Shown piece by piece: positions 24,365 through 32,797 of a DNA stretch of 64,000 nt. The position numbers were made by a program, and so were the translations under genes. The notes under the pieces are model-generated. The model worked only from the letters and a program-made list of their open reading frames with translations, was not told where the DNA came from and searched no databases. This stretch comes from Roseomonas aerilata DSM 19363 (lineage in GTDB: Bacteria; Pseudomonadota; Alphaproteobacteria; Acetobacterales; Acetobacteraceae). Position 1 is the stretch's first letter. Every line of letters begins with the position of its first letter. The stretch lies in assembly GCF_000711725.1 (NCBI RefSeq), contig NZ_JONP01000003.1, forward strand, positions 240,276 through 304,275, read 5' to 3'.

Positions 24365-25423
24365 ATGCGCCCCGCCCTCGCCTCCGCCCTCATGCCCTTC
24401 GTCCGGGGACTGGACCCTGAGGGTGCGCATGAGCTCTCGCTGCGCGCCCTCAACTGGGGCCTCGCCGGGCGGGAGCGCCGGCCGGACGACCCCATCCTCG
24501 CCGTGCAGGCCCTCGGCCTGAGCTTCAGCAACCCGCTCGGTCTCGCCGCCGGGTTCGACAAGAACGCGGTCGCAGTCCTGCCCCTCATGCGCCTCGGCTT
24601 CGGCTTCGTAGAGGCCGGCACCGCCACCCTGCGGCCCCAGGTGGGAAATCCCCGCCCCCGCGTCTTCCGGCTGGAGGAGGACCGGGCGGTCATCAACCGC
24701 CTCGGCTTCAACAACGCGGGGCTGGAGGCCTACACCGCCAACCTCGCGGCACTTCCCCGCCCGCTGCCCGCCGTGCTCGGCGCCAATGTCGGCATCAACA
24801 AGGACAGCACGACGCCCGAGCGCGACTACCCCGAGCTCTACCGCCGCGCGGCGGCGCTGGTGGACTACGTCACCGTCAATGTCTCCTCCCCCAACACCCC
24901 GGGCCTGCGGGACCTTCAGGGAGAGGCGCGGCTGGCCGCGATCCTCGACGCCGTGCTCGCCGCCCGCGCGGAGATGCCGCGCCGTCCGCCCGTGCTGGTT
25001 AAGATCGCCCCGGACCTGAGCGAGGCCGCCATGGAGGCGATCGTCGGCACCTGCCTCGACCGCGACATCGCGGGGCTGATCGTCTCCAACACCACCATCG
25101 CCCGGCCGGACACGCTGCGCTCCCCCCAGAAGCGGGAGGCCGGCGGGCTGTCGGGGCGGCCGCTCTTCCAGGCCTCCACCGAACTCCTCCGCCGCGTCCA
25201 TCGCCTCTCCCGCGGCCGCCTCACCCTCATCGGCGCCGGCGGCGTCGAGAACGGCGAGACCGCCTATGCCAAGATCAAGGCCGGAGCCTCCCTCGTGCAG
25301 ACCTATGCCGCCTTTGCTTATGGCGGCCCCGCCATGATCCCCCGCCTGAAGCGGGACCTCGCGGCCCGTCTCCGGCGAGACGGCTTCCCGAACCTCGCCG
25401 CCGCAGTGGGAGCCGAAGCGTGA
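24365..25423 (+). CDS. pyrD: Dihydroorotate dehydrogenase (quinone), class 2
   Basis: This is the flavoenzyme of pyrimidine synthesis. It oxidises dihydroorotate to orotate and passes electrons to quinone at the inner membrane. The protein is 352 residues. The N-terminal helix pair MPFVRGLDPEGAHELSLRALNWG is the membrane-binding part of class 2 enzymes. It continues NPLGLAAGFDKNA, FVEAGTATLRPQ, NRLGFNNAG, and the catalytic-Ser loop NVSSPNTPGLRDLQ (about 172-185). The phosphate-binding GAGGVENG lies near the C-terminus. The ATG at 24365 is internal to a frame open from 24260. The stop overlaps the HAD gene start, so the two are coupled. Confidence 0.95.
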   Translation: MRPALASALMPFVRGLDPEGAHELSLRALNWGLAGRERRPDDPILAVQALGLSFSNPLGLAAGFDKNAVAVLPLMRLGFGFVEAGTATLRPQVGNPRPRVFRLEEDRAVINRLGFNNAGLEAYTANLAALPRPLPAVLGANVGINKDSTTPERDYPELYRRAAALVDYVTVNVSSPNTPGLRDLQGEARLAAILDAVLAARAEMPRRPPVLVKIAPDLSEAAMEAIVGTCLDRDIAGLIVSNTTIARPDTLRSPQKREAGGLSGRPLFQASTELLRRVHRLSRGRLTLIGAGGVENGETAYAKIKAGASLVQTYAAFAYGGPAMIPRLKRDLAARLRRDGFPNLAAAVGAEA

Positions 25424-26280
25424 TGCAGATCCTCGACGGTGTCTCCGGCCTCGCCACCCGCTACCGCGGCTTCGTGCTCGACCTCTGGGGCGTGGTCCAT
25501 GACGGCCAGGCGGCCTTCCCCGGCGTGGCCGATGCCCTCGCCCGGATGAGGGAGGCCGGCGCGCGCGTCGTCTTCCTCTCCAACGCCCCCCGCCGCTCCC
25601 ATGTGGTGGAGGCCCAGCTCTCCGCCTTCGGCATCGACCGCGGCCTCTACCTCGCGGCCATGACGAGCGGCGAGATCACCTGGCGCCTCCTGCGGGACCG
25701 CACCCACCCCTTCGTGCGCGACCTCGGTCCGCGTGCCCTCCATATCGGCGCGCTGCGCGACCACTCCGTGGTCGAGGATCTCGGCATCACCCTCACAGAC
25801 CGCGCGGACGAGGCCGATTGGCTCCTCAACACCGGCCCGGACCCCGACCGCGGCGGCGTTTCGGTCGATCCCTACGAACCTACCCTCCGCGCCGCGCTCG
25901 ACCGCGGCCTGCCCATGCTTTGCGTGAACCCGGACCGCGCCGTCGTCGTCGGCGGGCGCCGCATCATCTGCGCCGGCGCCCTGGCCGAGCGCTACGCGGA
26001 ATTCGGCGGCGCCACGCTGGAGATCGGCAAGCCCGACCCCGCTGCCTACGACCCGGTCATCGCCCTGCTCGACCTCCCGCGCGAGGCGGTGCTCGCCATC
26101 GGGGACAGCCCCCACACGGACCTCGCCGGCGCCCAGGCCGCGGGGCTGGATGCGGTCTGGGCCCTCGGTGGCCTAGCGGCGGAGGAAGGACTGGCGGAAG
26201 CCTCGCCTGAAACCCTCGCGGCGCGGGCGGCGGAGGAAGGGGTCTCGCCGGTCGCCGCCTTGCGCGGCCTGCGGTGGTAA
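25423..26280 (+). CDS. HAD-superfamily phosphatase (TIGR01459-type)
   Basis: This 285-residue soluble hydrolase of the HAD superfamily resembles the NagD/PGP-like subgroup. Motif I reads FVLDLWGVVHDG (nucleophile Asp near 19), motif II falls in VVFLSNAPRR, motif III in EIGKPDPAAYD, and motif IV in AIGDSPHTDLAGA. The physiological substrate is unknown; relatives remove phosphate from glycerol or nucleotide phosphates. The start may be ATG 25423 or the adjacent GTG 25420 that overlaps the pyrD stop. It is most likely the second gene of a pyrD operon. Confidence 0.85.
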   Translation: MQILDGVSGLATRYRGFVLDLWGVVHDGQAAFPGVADALARMREAGARVVFLSNAPRRSHVVEAQLSAFGIDRGLYLAAMTSGEITWRLLRDRTHPFVRDLGPRALHIGALRDHSVVEDLGITLTDRADEADWLLNTGPDPDRGGVSVDPYEPTLRAALDRGLPMLCVNPDRAVVVGGRRIICAGALAERYAEFGGATLEIGKPDPAAYDPVIALLDLPREAVLAIGDSPHTDLAGAQAAGLDAVWALGGLAAEEGLAEASPETLAARAAEEGVSPVAALRGLRW

Positions 26281-26585
26281 CGCGGGGGGGGGAGGAAAGG
26301 AATTCCCCTCTCCCCGGGCCTGCCGGAGGCAGTGCCTCCGACCCATCATCGTCTTCTTCAAGTTCGAAGGCTTCGGCGGCCGGGACGCTTCGGGCCAATG
26401 ACCTGAGGCGACCGCACGTTCAGGAAGGATTCGCGACAGCCGGATGGGGATCCTGGCACCTCAGGCCCGTGGCGGATCCGAGGCACTGCCTTCGATGTTC
26501 GAAGCGGGCCGAAGGCTGCACGTCCGCCCGGAGGGCAGAGCCCTCTCCGTGGCCCCCAGCGCCGGCCGAGCCGAAAACGGGCAGC
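26281..26585. other. Non-coding region with palindromic intergenic elements
   Basis: No reading frame here looks real. Two small inverted repeats are visible: CGGAGGCA-G-TGCCTCCG at 26324-26340, and a GC-rich element at 26529-26549 that recurs at 42621-42642. A purine run at 26283-26300 precedes them. I see no promoter or RNA gene that I can support. Confidence 0.5.
26529..26549. repeat. Dispersed intergenic GC-rich repeat, copy 1
   Basis: The sequence CGGAGGGCAGAG followed by CCCTCTCCG matches copy 2 at 42621-42642 (CGGAGGGGGAGAG followed by CCCTCTCCG) apart from one substitution and one inserted base. Both are in non-coding DNA between genes. Confidence 0.45.
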
Positions 26586-26792
26586 CTATCGCCGCGCCGG
26601 CTCCAGCCGATCCCCCACCCAGTTTCCGGCCCGGTCGAGCGCCGCCCCAGTCCCGCGCGCGGCCCCGCCGAGGGCTTCTCCGGTGCGGTCGGCGGCGCGG
26701 TCGAGCGAGCGACCGGCGCGCTCGGCCGGGCCGGATTCGGCGCAGCCGGCGACGAGGGCGAGGGCGGCGAGAAGCGGGAGGAAGCGGGGCAT
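26586..26792 (-). CDS. Small lipoprotein
   Basis: This 68-residue protein starts MPRFLPLLAALALVAGC. The lipobox LVAGC places a lipidated Cys at about residue 17, so the mature part is some 50 residues anchored in a membrane. The remainder is a repeated Ala/Gly/Arg/Asp pattern (SLDRAADRTGEALGGAARG, ALDRAGNWVGDRLEPA) that suggests an amphipathic helix, like small entericidin-type or YtxH-like proteins. The function is unknown. The longer frame up to 26870 has no additional credible start. Confidence 0.65.
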   Translation of the reverse strand: MPRFLPLLAALALVAGCAESGPAERAGRSLDRAADRTGEALGGAARGTGAALDRAGNWVGDRLEPARR

Positions 26793-26954
26793 GCGGCCTG
26801 TTCCAGGGAGGAGAAGGGAGCAAGGATGGCCGGCCTCCCTCGGTGATGCCAATGCCGACCCGCCGAACATATTCGTGCGAGAGGCTGGCGCTCAGCTCTC
26901 TGTTGCGATGCGGTTGCATTGACCACCGGAAACCGTGAGAGCAAAATCCGTTGC

Positions 26955-27296
26955 GTGAACGCTGTAGACCCAGAGGTGGCCGGGCAGTTGGCGGAGGAGC
27001 TTCCTCGCGACGTGTTCCTGGGGATCATCCGCAGCTTCGAGCAGGATCTCGCCCGGCTGGTCCGCCAGATGGTCGAAGCCGCGCGCACCGACGATGCCGA
27101 GGAATACCGCCGCGCTGCCCATAGCCTCGCGGGCGCGGCGGGCTCGATCGGCGCCAGGTCGCTCGAGGCCATGGCGCGCCAGGCGATGCGCCACGACGAC
27201 CGCACCCCCGCCCAGCAGATGATCCTCAGGATCGGGGCGGAAGCGAAGGCGGCCCTGTCGGAGCTTTCCGTCCTGGCCCGCGGAGCCGGCGGGTAG
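26955..27296 (+). CDS. Hpt (histidine phosphotransfer) domain protein
   Basis: This is a 113-residue single-domain protein. The phosphorylated His lies in RRAAHSLAGAAGSIGA, the usual HSLKGxAxxxGA motif of Hpt domains. The first helix reads VFLGIIRSFEQDLARLVRQM. It would shuttle phosphate between a hybrid kinase and a response regulator. The start is uncertain: GTG 26955 or TTG 26919, neither with a clear ribosome site. It converges on a hybrid histidine kinase at 27328 that lacks its own Hpt domain, so the two are likely partners. No free response regulator is encoded nearby. Confidence 0.8.
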   Translation: MNAVDPEVAGQLAEELPRDVFLGIIRSFEQDLARLVRQMVEAARTDDAEEYRRAAHSLAGAAGSIGARSLEAMARQAMRHDDRTPAQQMILRIGAEAKAALSELSVLARGAGG

Positions 27297-27327
27297 GATC
27301 GAACGGCGCCCGGAGAAGCCGGGGCCG

Positions 27328-29961
27328 CTACTCGGCCGCCGCCCGCACGCCCTGCGCCAGCCCGATCGCGTGGCTGAGCTGGTCTCGCTGCACCGGCTTG
27401 GACAAGTAGTCGTCCATCCCCGCCTCCCGGCACTGGCGCTCGAACTCCGCACCCACGGCGGCGGTCAGCCCGACGATGCGAGTCCTGCGGTTCAGCCCCG
27501 CTATGCGGATCGACCGCGTGGCCTCCAGCCCGTCCATCACGGGCATCTGCAGGTCCATGAGGATCACGTCGAAGACCGTCTCGCGGCAGTGCTGCACCGC
27601 CTCGAGGCCATTGCCCGCCACCGTCACCTCCGCGCCGACCCGCCCCAGCAGGGCGCGCATCAGGAGCTGGTTGGTCGCGTTGTCCTCCACCAGGAGGATG
27701 CGCAGGCCGGTCTCCTTCGCGGGCTCGGCGCCGCCCGGCGCGCTCGGGCGCTCGGCGGCCGGGGAGAAGGCCTGCATCACCGCCTCCAGCAGCCGCCCGG
27801 GCAGGGCGGGCTTGAGCAGCATCGCGTCAAACAGCCCCTGCGGCATGACCTGGGCCGGGATCTGGTGCGCTTCCACCCCGAAGGAGAGGAGGATGAGCGC
27901 GGGATTTCCGAGGGGTTCCGCCCCGGCCCGGATTTGCCGGGCCATTTCCAGCCCGCCCATGCCTGGCATCCCCGCATCCACCAGGGCCGCGTGGAAAGGG
28001 GTGCCGCGCCGGGCCGCGAGCCGCAGCAGGTGCAGCGCCGCCTCTCCACTCTCGGCTGAAAGAGCGGAGGCGCCGGCGGCGTTAAGGTGCCGCACCATGA
28101 TCTCGCGGTTCAGCAGCAGGTCGTCCACCACCAGGATGCGGCGCCCGGCGAGCGGCGGCGGCGCGGGAAGCGGCCGGGGCATCTCGCCCACCTCGATCCA
28201 GAAGCGGAAGACGCTGCCTCCGCCCTTCCGCGGCGTCGCCTCGATCCCGCCACCCATCTGCTCGGCGAGCTTGCGGCAGATCGCGAGGCCAAGGCCCGTG
28301 CCGCCGTATTTGCGGCTGATGGAGGCGTCGGCCTGGGTGAAGCGCTCGAAAAGCATCGGCACCTTGTCGGCATCCACGCCGATGCCGGTATCGGCGACGG
28401 AGCAGGTCAGGCGCAGGGCGCCCTCCTGCTCCTCCACGGGCGCGGCGTGGAGCGAGACCTCGATCCAGCCGGCCTCGGTGAACTTGATCGCATTGCCGAC
28501 GAGGTTGAACAGGATCTGCCGGAACCTCCCGGGATCGCCCAGCACCTGCCGCGGCAGGTCCGGCGGCAGCGAGGCCACCATCTCCACCCCCTTCGACAGC
28601 GCGCGGTCCGCGAAGAGCTCCACGATGGTGGAGATCTCGTTCTCCAGCGTGAAGGGGATGTGCTCGTGCTCGATCATCCCGGCCTCGAGCTTCGAGAAGT
28701 CGAGGATGTCGTTCAGCACCATCAGCAGGTGCTCGGCGCTGCCCTGGATCGTCTCGGCGTAGCGGCGCTGGATGGTGTCGAGGTGGGAGTCGAGCAGCAG
28801 GCCGGTCATCCCGATCACGCCATTCATGGGCGTGCGGATCTCGTGGCTCATGGCCGCGAGGAACTCCTCCTTCGCCCGCGTCGCCGCCCGCGCCTCGCGC
28901 TCGCTCTCGCTCAGCGCGTCGCCCTGCGCCTTCAAGGCCGCCGCCTGTCGCGACATGAGCCAGAGGGCGACGAGCATGATGGCCGCGATGGCGACCCCGC
29001 CGCCGATCAGCAGCGCGCCGAGCCGCTCCACTCCCTCGAAGGCGGCGGCCTTGCGCCGGGCGGCCTCGATCACGAGCGTGCCCTGGCGGATGGTGGAAAA
29101 GGAGGCGAAGACGTCCTGCCCGTCCTGGTCGTAGCCGGAGAAGGTGCCGCTCTCGCGTCGGGGCAGGAAGTCCCGGAACAGCCAGGCGCCGTTGTTCGCC
29201 TCCCCCACCCCGTCCACCCGCCCGTCCGAGCGGGCGAGGAGGACGCCGTTGAGGGAGTGGATGCGCACCGTGACCCCGAAAGCCTCCGCGTGGCGGCGGC
29301 CGACCGAGATGAGATAGTCCGGGTTCAGCAGCGCGACCGTCGCCCCGTTGAAGTCCCCGCGCGGAGTGCGCAAACCCCGGGCGAGGGGGATGGACCAGAT
29401 TCCCGCCGTCTGGATGGCGCGCGCCTGCAGGGCGGCCGAGCCGCCGAGGAAGCGCCCGGCCTCGGGTGAGCCAAGCCGGAGGGCCGGCCCGCCCATCCGC
29501 AGCACCCGGAACCAGTCGCGGTCGGCCACCGAGGCGCCGCGGAGGCTCTCGACCGTCGAGGCGGCGACGATCCCGTTGGCGTCCACAATTAGCACGGCGC
29601 GGAGCTGCGGCACGTCGCGGATGCGCCCGGCCAGGGCTCGGGCGGTGGCCGCCGGATCAGCGTCGGTGCTGCGCTCGGCCATGTCCAGCAGGACGAAGTC
29701 CACGGTCTGGATGGCGCGGGCGAGCTGGTCGGCCATGGCGGCCGTCACGCCGAGCGTCAGCCGCTCCGCCTCGTTGGCCGCCTCTCGCTGACCGCGATCA
29801 AAGAGAATAATATAGACGGCGGCGAAACATGCTCCGACCACGAGCACGGTCGCACCAAAGAGACGCCATGGACGAGGCGCGGCCGGTTTTCCCGGCCTGA
29901 GCTTCAGAACCCAGCGAAGGGGGGAGGGGGTCGTGTTCATCCGTGGCCTGATCGCCATCAT
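27328..29961 (-). CDS. Membrane hybrid sensor histidine kinase with two receiver domains
   Basis: This 877-residue sensor has two membrane segments (about 35-54 and 314-336) around a periplasmic Cache/PDC-like domain with [14 protein letters not shown] and RDWFRVL. The HisKA domain has the phospho-acceptor His373 in [11 protein letters not shown], and the ATPase has [10 protein letters not shown] and [13 protein letters not shown]. Receiver 1 (about 625-745) keeps [10 protein letters not shown] and [11 protein letters not shown]. Receiver 2 (about 765-870) is fully canonical, with [20 protein letters not shown] and the C-terminal Lys in LSKPV. GAGGAG lies 8 bases before the first ATG. No response regulator with an output domain follows. 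The Hpt protein at 26955 is the likely phosphate partner. The ligand is unknown. Confidence 0.9.
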   Translation of the reverse strand: MMAIRPRMNTTPSPLRWVLKLRPGKPAAPRPWRLFGATVLVVGACFAAVYIILFDRGQREAANEAERLTLGVTAAMADQLARAIQTVDFVLLDMAERSTDADPAATARALAGRIRDVPQLRAVLIVDANGIVAASTVESLRGASVADRDWFRVLRMGGPALRLGSPEAGRFLGGSAALQARAIQTAGIWSIPLARGLRTPRGDFNGATVALLNPDYLISVGRRHAEAFGVTVRIHSLNGVLLARSDGRVDGVGEANNGAWLFRDFLPRRESGTFSGYDQDGQDVFASFSTIRQGTLVIEAARRKAAAFEGVERLGALLIGGGVAIAAIMLVALWLMSRQAAALKAQGDALSESEREARAATRAKEEFLAAMSHEIRTPMNGVIGMTGLLLDSHLDTIQRRYAETIQGSAEHLLMVLNDILDFSKLEAGMIEHEHIPFTLENEISTIVELFADRALSKGVEMVASLPPDLPRQVLGDPGRFRQILFNLVGNAIKFTEAGWIEVSLHAAPVEEQEGALRLTCSVADTGIGVDADKVPMLFERFTQADASISRKYGGTGLGLAICRKLAEQMGGGIEATPRKGGGSVFRFWIEVGEMPRPLPAPPPLAGRRILVVDDLLLNREIMVRHLNAAGASALSAESGEAALHLLRLAARRGTPFHAALVDAGMPGMGGLEMARQIRAGAEPLGNPALILLSFGVEAHQIPAQVMPQGLFDAMLLKPALPGRLLEAVMQAFSPAAERPSAPGGAEPAKETGLRILLVEDNATNQLLMRALLGRVGAEVTVAGNGLEAVQHCRETVFDVILMDLQMPVMDGLEATRSIRIAGLNRRTRIVGLTAAVGAEFERQCREAGMDDYLSKPVQRDQLSHAIGLAQGVRAAAE

Positions 29962-30142
29962 CGCAGGGCTCCTCGCCCTTTGCGAGTACGGCGGCCCCTT
30001 TCAGGAGCTGATACATGTCGCTTCCGCACAGATTCCTTTCATTTGCGGAGCGTAGCGCGGCCCGGCACCCGATGGTGGCCGGCTCGCCCTCATCTGGGCG
30101 CGGCGGGAGCTTCACGTCTGCACCGTTCCCGACCTTCCCTCG

Positions 30143-30793
30143 GTGTCCTCGCGGAATGCCCGCAACGGCGAGCTGGAGGGGCTGGACGCGGAGATGGCCC
30201 GGGCGCTCGCCGCGCGCCTGAACGTCCGCCCGGTCTTCATGCCGACGACCCCGGACGCGGTGGTCGGCATGACCGAGCGGGGCGGCTGCGACGTTGCCAT
30301 AGGCGGCATTGGCATCAGCCCGGCGCGCGCCGCGCGCGTCGCCTTCACCAAGCCCTATCTTTCCGGCCCCCTGGCCGCGGTGACCCAACGGTCCAGCGGG
30401 CGTGTGCAGGGTTGGGCCGGCATGGACCGCCCGGGGGTGGTTGTGGCCGTCGCCGTCGGCAATGTGGCGGAGGAGGTGATGCGCCAGCAGCTCCGCTCCG
30501 CCGAGCTCTTCGTCATCAGCCCGCCGCTGAACGCGGAGCAGGAGATCGGCGCGGGCCGGGCCGATGTCTTCGTCACCGACCACGCCGATTCCCGCCGCCT
30601 GCGCGAAGACGACATGCTGCGCGTGGCGGATGCGCCTCGCAACGTCGCCGACACCCTCTACGCCTATGCCGTGCCGCGCGGGAACAACGCCTGGCTGGCC
30701 GAGCTGAACGCCTTCCTCGCCGCCCGCAAGACCGATGGCTCCCTCGCCCGCGCCGCCACCCGCTGGAACCTACGGGACAGGTTGGTGAACTGA
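30143..30793 (+). CDS. Amino-acid-type (SBP_bac_3) solute-binding protein lacking a signal peptide
   Basis: The frame encodes an SBP_bac_3 receptor domain: GELEGLDAEMARALAARL, then GGCDVAIGGIGISPARA, VAFTKPYLSG and the AVAVGNVAEE lobe crossover. The first possible start, GTG 30143, gives 216 residues. Yet homology-like sequence continues in frame upstream (RRELHVCTVPDLPS) to a TAG at 30053-30055 without any ATG, GTG or TTG. No signal peptide is encoded in any frame, although such receptors normally need export. The gene may be 5'-truncated, may carry a frameshift, or may be a cytoplasmic derivative. No transporter gene is adjacent. The domain is clear; whether the protein is functional is doubtful. 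Confidence 0.6.
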   Translation: MSSRNARNGELEGLDAEMARALAARLNVRPVFMPTTPDAVVGMTERGGCDVAIGGIGISPARAARVAFTKPYLSGPLAAVTQRSSGRVQGWAGMDRPGVVVAVAVGNVAEEVMRQQLRSAELFVISPPLNAEQEIGAGRADVFVTDHADSRRLREDDMLRVADAPRNVADTLYAYAVPRGNNAWLAELNAFLAARKTDGSLARAATRWNLRDRLVN

Positions 30794-30797
30794 CCCG

Positions 30798-31487
30798 CTA
30801 TCCCTCGCCGAGCGACTCGATCCAGCGCCGCTTGCCGCCCTCCGCCACATGCGCCTCCCCCAGGGAGCGGGCGAGGGCCGTGTCACCGGCGGCGGCGGCG
30901 TTCAGCATGGCTGCGTGCTCCGCGTTGCTCCGCCGCATCCGCTCGGGATGGGCAAGCGAGCGCTGCCGCACAAGATGGCTCTCCTTGATCAGCAAATCAT
31001 AGAGGCCCGAGGCGCGGCGATGCCCTGCGGCGCGGTGCAGCGCCTCGTGGAAAAGGAGGTTCTCCGAGTAATAGCCGGCGGCGTCCCCGGCGCTCGCCAT
31101 GGCCCCCATTGCCGCCACGCGGGCGCGGAGGTCCTCAAGCGTCCCCGCCGGCAGCGCTCCCTTGGCCACCCGCTCCGCGATGCGCGCGAGGATGAAGCCC
31201 TGCAGCAGGGCGCGCATGTCGTAGAGCTCCGCCATCTCGGCGGGCTCCAGCCGGCGCACGCTCATGCCCTGACCGGCAGGCCCGGCGGTGAGCAGCCCGT
31301 CCCGCTCCAGCCCGCGAAGCGCCTCCCGCAGGGGTCCGCGCGAGAGGCCCAGGCGGGCTGCCAGCGCCACCTCGTTCAGCCGCGTGCCCGGCGCCAGCTC
31401 CCCCGAGAGGATCAGCCGCTCGACCGCCGCCCGTGCGCGCTCCGATAGCGATCCCTGGGGGGGAAGGGTGTCCATGGCCCAGGGCAT
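30798..31487 (-). CDS. GntR-family regulator with FCD domain
   Basis: This is a 229-residue transcription factor. The N-terminal winged helix (about 12-80) has LNEVALAARLGLSRGPLREALRGL, and the C-terminal FCD ligand-binding domain contains LLFHEALHRAAG and the metal-site-like NAEHAAMLNAAAAGD. Such proteins usually repress catabolic genes and release DNA when bound to an organic acid or acyl-CoA. The start could also be the Met at 31475. It is divergent from a CoA transferase operon across the palindrome at 31503-31525, so it probably controls that operon and itself. Confidence 0.85.
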   Translation of the reverse strand: MPWAMDTLPPQGSLSERARAAVERLILSGELAPGTRLNEVALAARLGLSRGPLREALRGLERDGLLTAGPAGQGMSVRRLEPAEMAELYDMRALLQGFILARIAERVAKGALPAGTLEDLRARVAAMGAMASAGDAAGYYSENLLFHEALHRAAGHRRASGLYDLLIKESHLVRQRSLAHPERMRRSNAEHAAMLNAAAAGDTALARSLGEAHVAEGGKRRWIESLGEG

Positions 31488-31502
31488 CACGCCGCCGCGC
31501 GC

Positions 31503-31525
31503 CCTGTCAACAGGCTGTTGACAGG
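31503..31525. promoter_or_regulatory. Perfect palindrome, likely GntR operator
   Basis: CCTGTCAACA-GGC-TGTTGACAGG has two perfect 10-bp arms with a 3-base spacer. It sits between the divergent GntR gene and the CoA transferase, 44 bases before the latter. The right arm includes TTGACA, a perfect -35 box, so binding would block transcription. Confidence 0.75.
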
Positions 31526-31568
31526 CGGGCCGCGCGACCGCAGCCTGCCGGACGACGGAGGAACACCC

Positions 31569-32789
31569 ATGCTCGACGCCCCGAACCCGGCCGCGGAAAG
31601 CGGCACCGGCCCCATCGCCGGCGCGCTCTCCCGCTTCAAGGTGCTCGACCTCACCCGCGTCCGCTCCGGCCCGACCTGCGTGCGCCAGCTCGCCGACTGG
31701 GGCGCGCAGGTGGTCAAGATCGAGATGCCGGAGGGGCTGGACCAGGGCGACCCCATGGGCGGCCCGCGCGGTGGCCCGGACTTCCAGAACCTGCACCGCA
31801 ACAAGCGCGGCCTGACGCTGAACCTGAAGTCGCCCGAAGGCGTCGCGATCCTCAAGAAGCTGGTGCGCGAGGCCGACGTGCTGGTGGAGAACTTCCGCCC
31901 GGACGTGAAGGACCGCCTCGGCATCGGCTACAAGGATCTGGCCGCCGAGAACCCGCGGCTGGTCTACGCCTCCATCTCCGGCTTCGGGCAGGACGGGCCC
32001 TATGCGGGGCGGCCCGGCTTCGACCAGATCGCGCAGGGCATGGGCGGGCTGATGTCCATCACCGGCCTGCCCGGCCAGGGGCCGGTGCGCGTCGGCATTC
32101 CCATCGCCGACCTCTGCGCCGGGCTCTTCGCCGCCCAGGGCATCATGGTGGCGCTGCTGGAGCGCGAGGTGTCGGGCAAGGGCCAGTGGGTGCAGACCTC
32201 GCTGCTGCAGGCCCAGGCCTTCATGCTCGACTTCCAGGCCGCACGCTGGCTCCAGGCCGGCGAGGTGCCGAAGCAGGCCGGCAACAACCACCCGACGAGC
32301 ATTCCGACCGGCGTCTTCAAGACGAAGGACGGGCACATCAACATCGCCGCCACCGGCAACGCCATCTGGAAGCGCTTCGCCATCGCCGCCGGCGCGCCGG
32401 AATGGCTGGAGGATCCGCGCTTCAAGGATTCCGCCGCGCGCTCCACGAACCGCGACGCATTGAACGAGCTGATCGCGGAGAAGGTCGCCGCCCGCACCAG
32501 CGACGACTGGGTGGCCTCGCTGAACGAGGCCGGCGTGCCGGCGGGGCCGATCTACGCCATCGACCAGATGTTCGAGGACCCGCAGGTGAAGCACCTGGGC
32601 ATCGCGACCACGCTCGACGACGGCACGAAGCGGCAGACCTACGTCGCGCAGCCCATCGGCCTCTCGCGCACGCCGGCGTGCATCGCCAGCCACCCGCCCG
32701 CCATCGGCGAGCACTCTGCCGACATCCTGCGGGAGGTCGGCTACACCGACGACGAGATCGCGGACCTCAAATCCCGCCAGGTGATCTAG
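31569..32789 (+). CDS. CaiB/BaiF (family III) CoA transferase
   Basis: This 406-residue protein moves CoA between carboxylic acids. It begins FKVLDLTRVRSGPTCVRQLADWGA and has VKIEMPEGLDQGD with the catalytic Asp region, RNKRGLTLNLKSPEG, and YASISGFGQDGPYAGRPGFD. These are the usual landmarks of the family (for example formyl-CoA and succinyl-CoA:L-malate types). The substrate is unknown. GGAGGAA lies 6 bases before the ATG. It opens an operon with enoyl-CoA hydratase, a Bug receptor and an SDR, which suggests uptake and breakdown of an organic acid via a CoA ester. Confidence 0.9.
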   Translation: MLDAPNPAAESGTGPIAGALSRFKVLDLTRVRSGPTCVRQLADWGAQVVKIEMPEGLDQGDPMGGPRGGPDFQNLHRNKRGLTLNLKSPEGVAILKKLVREADVLVENFRPDVKDRLGIGYKDLAAENPRLVYASISGFGQDGPYAGRPGFDQIAQGMGGLMSITGLPGQGPVRVGIPIADLCAGLFAAQGIMVALLEREVSGKGQWVQTSLLQAQAFMLDFQAARWLQAGEVPKQAGNNHPTSIPTGVFKTKDGHINIAATGNAIWKRFAIAAGAPEWLEDPRFKDSAARSTNRDALNELIAEKVAARTSDDWVASLNEAGVPAGPIYAIDQMFEDPQVKHLGIATTLDDGTKRQTYVAQPIGLSRTPACIASHPPAIGEHSADILREVGYTDDEIADLKSRQVI

Positions 32790-32797
32790 GACCCATC

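Noticed and set aside
26281..26585. Small genes in the gap after the HAD gene
   Set aside because: Frames here are short, compositionally random and without ribosome sites; only palindromic elements are supported.
30798..32714. Minus-strand frame joining the GntR regulator to sequence antisense to the CoA transferase
   Set aside because: Only the part from 31487 down looks like a protein; the rest is the complement of the CoA transferase.
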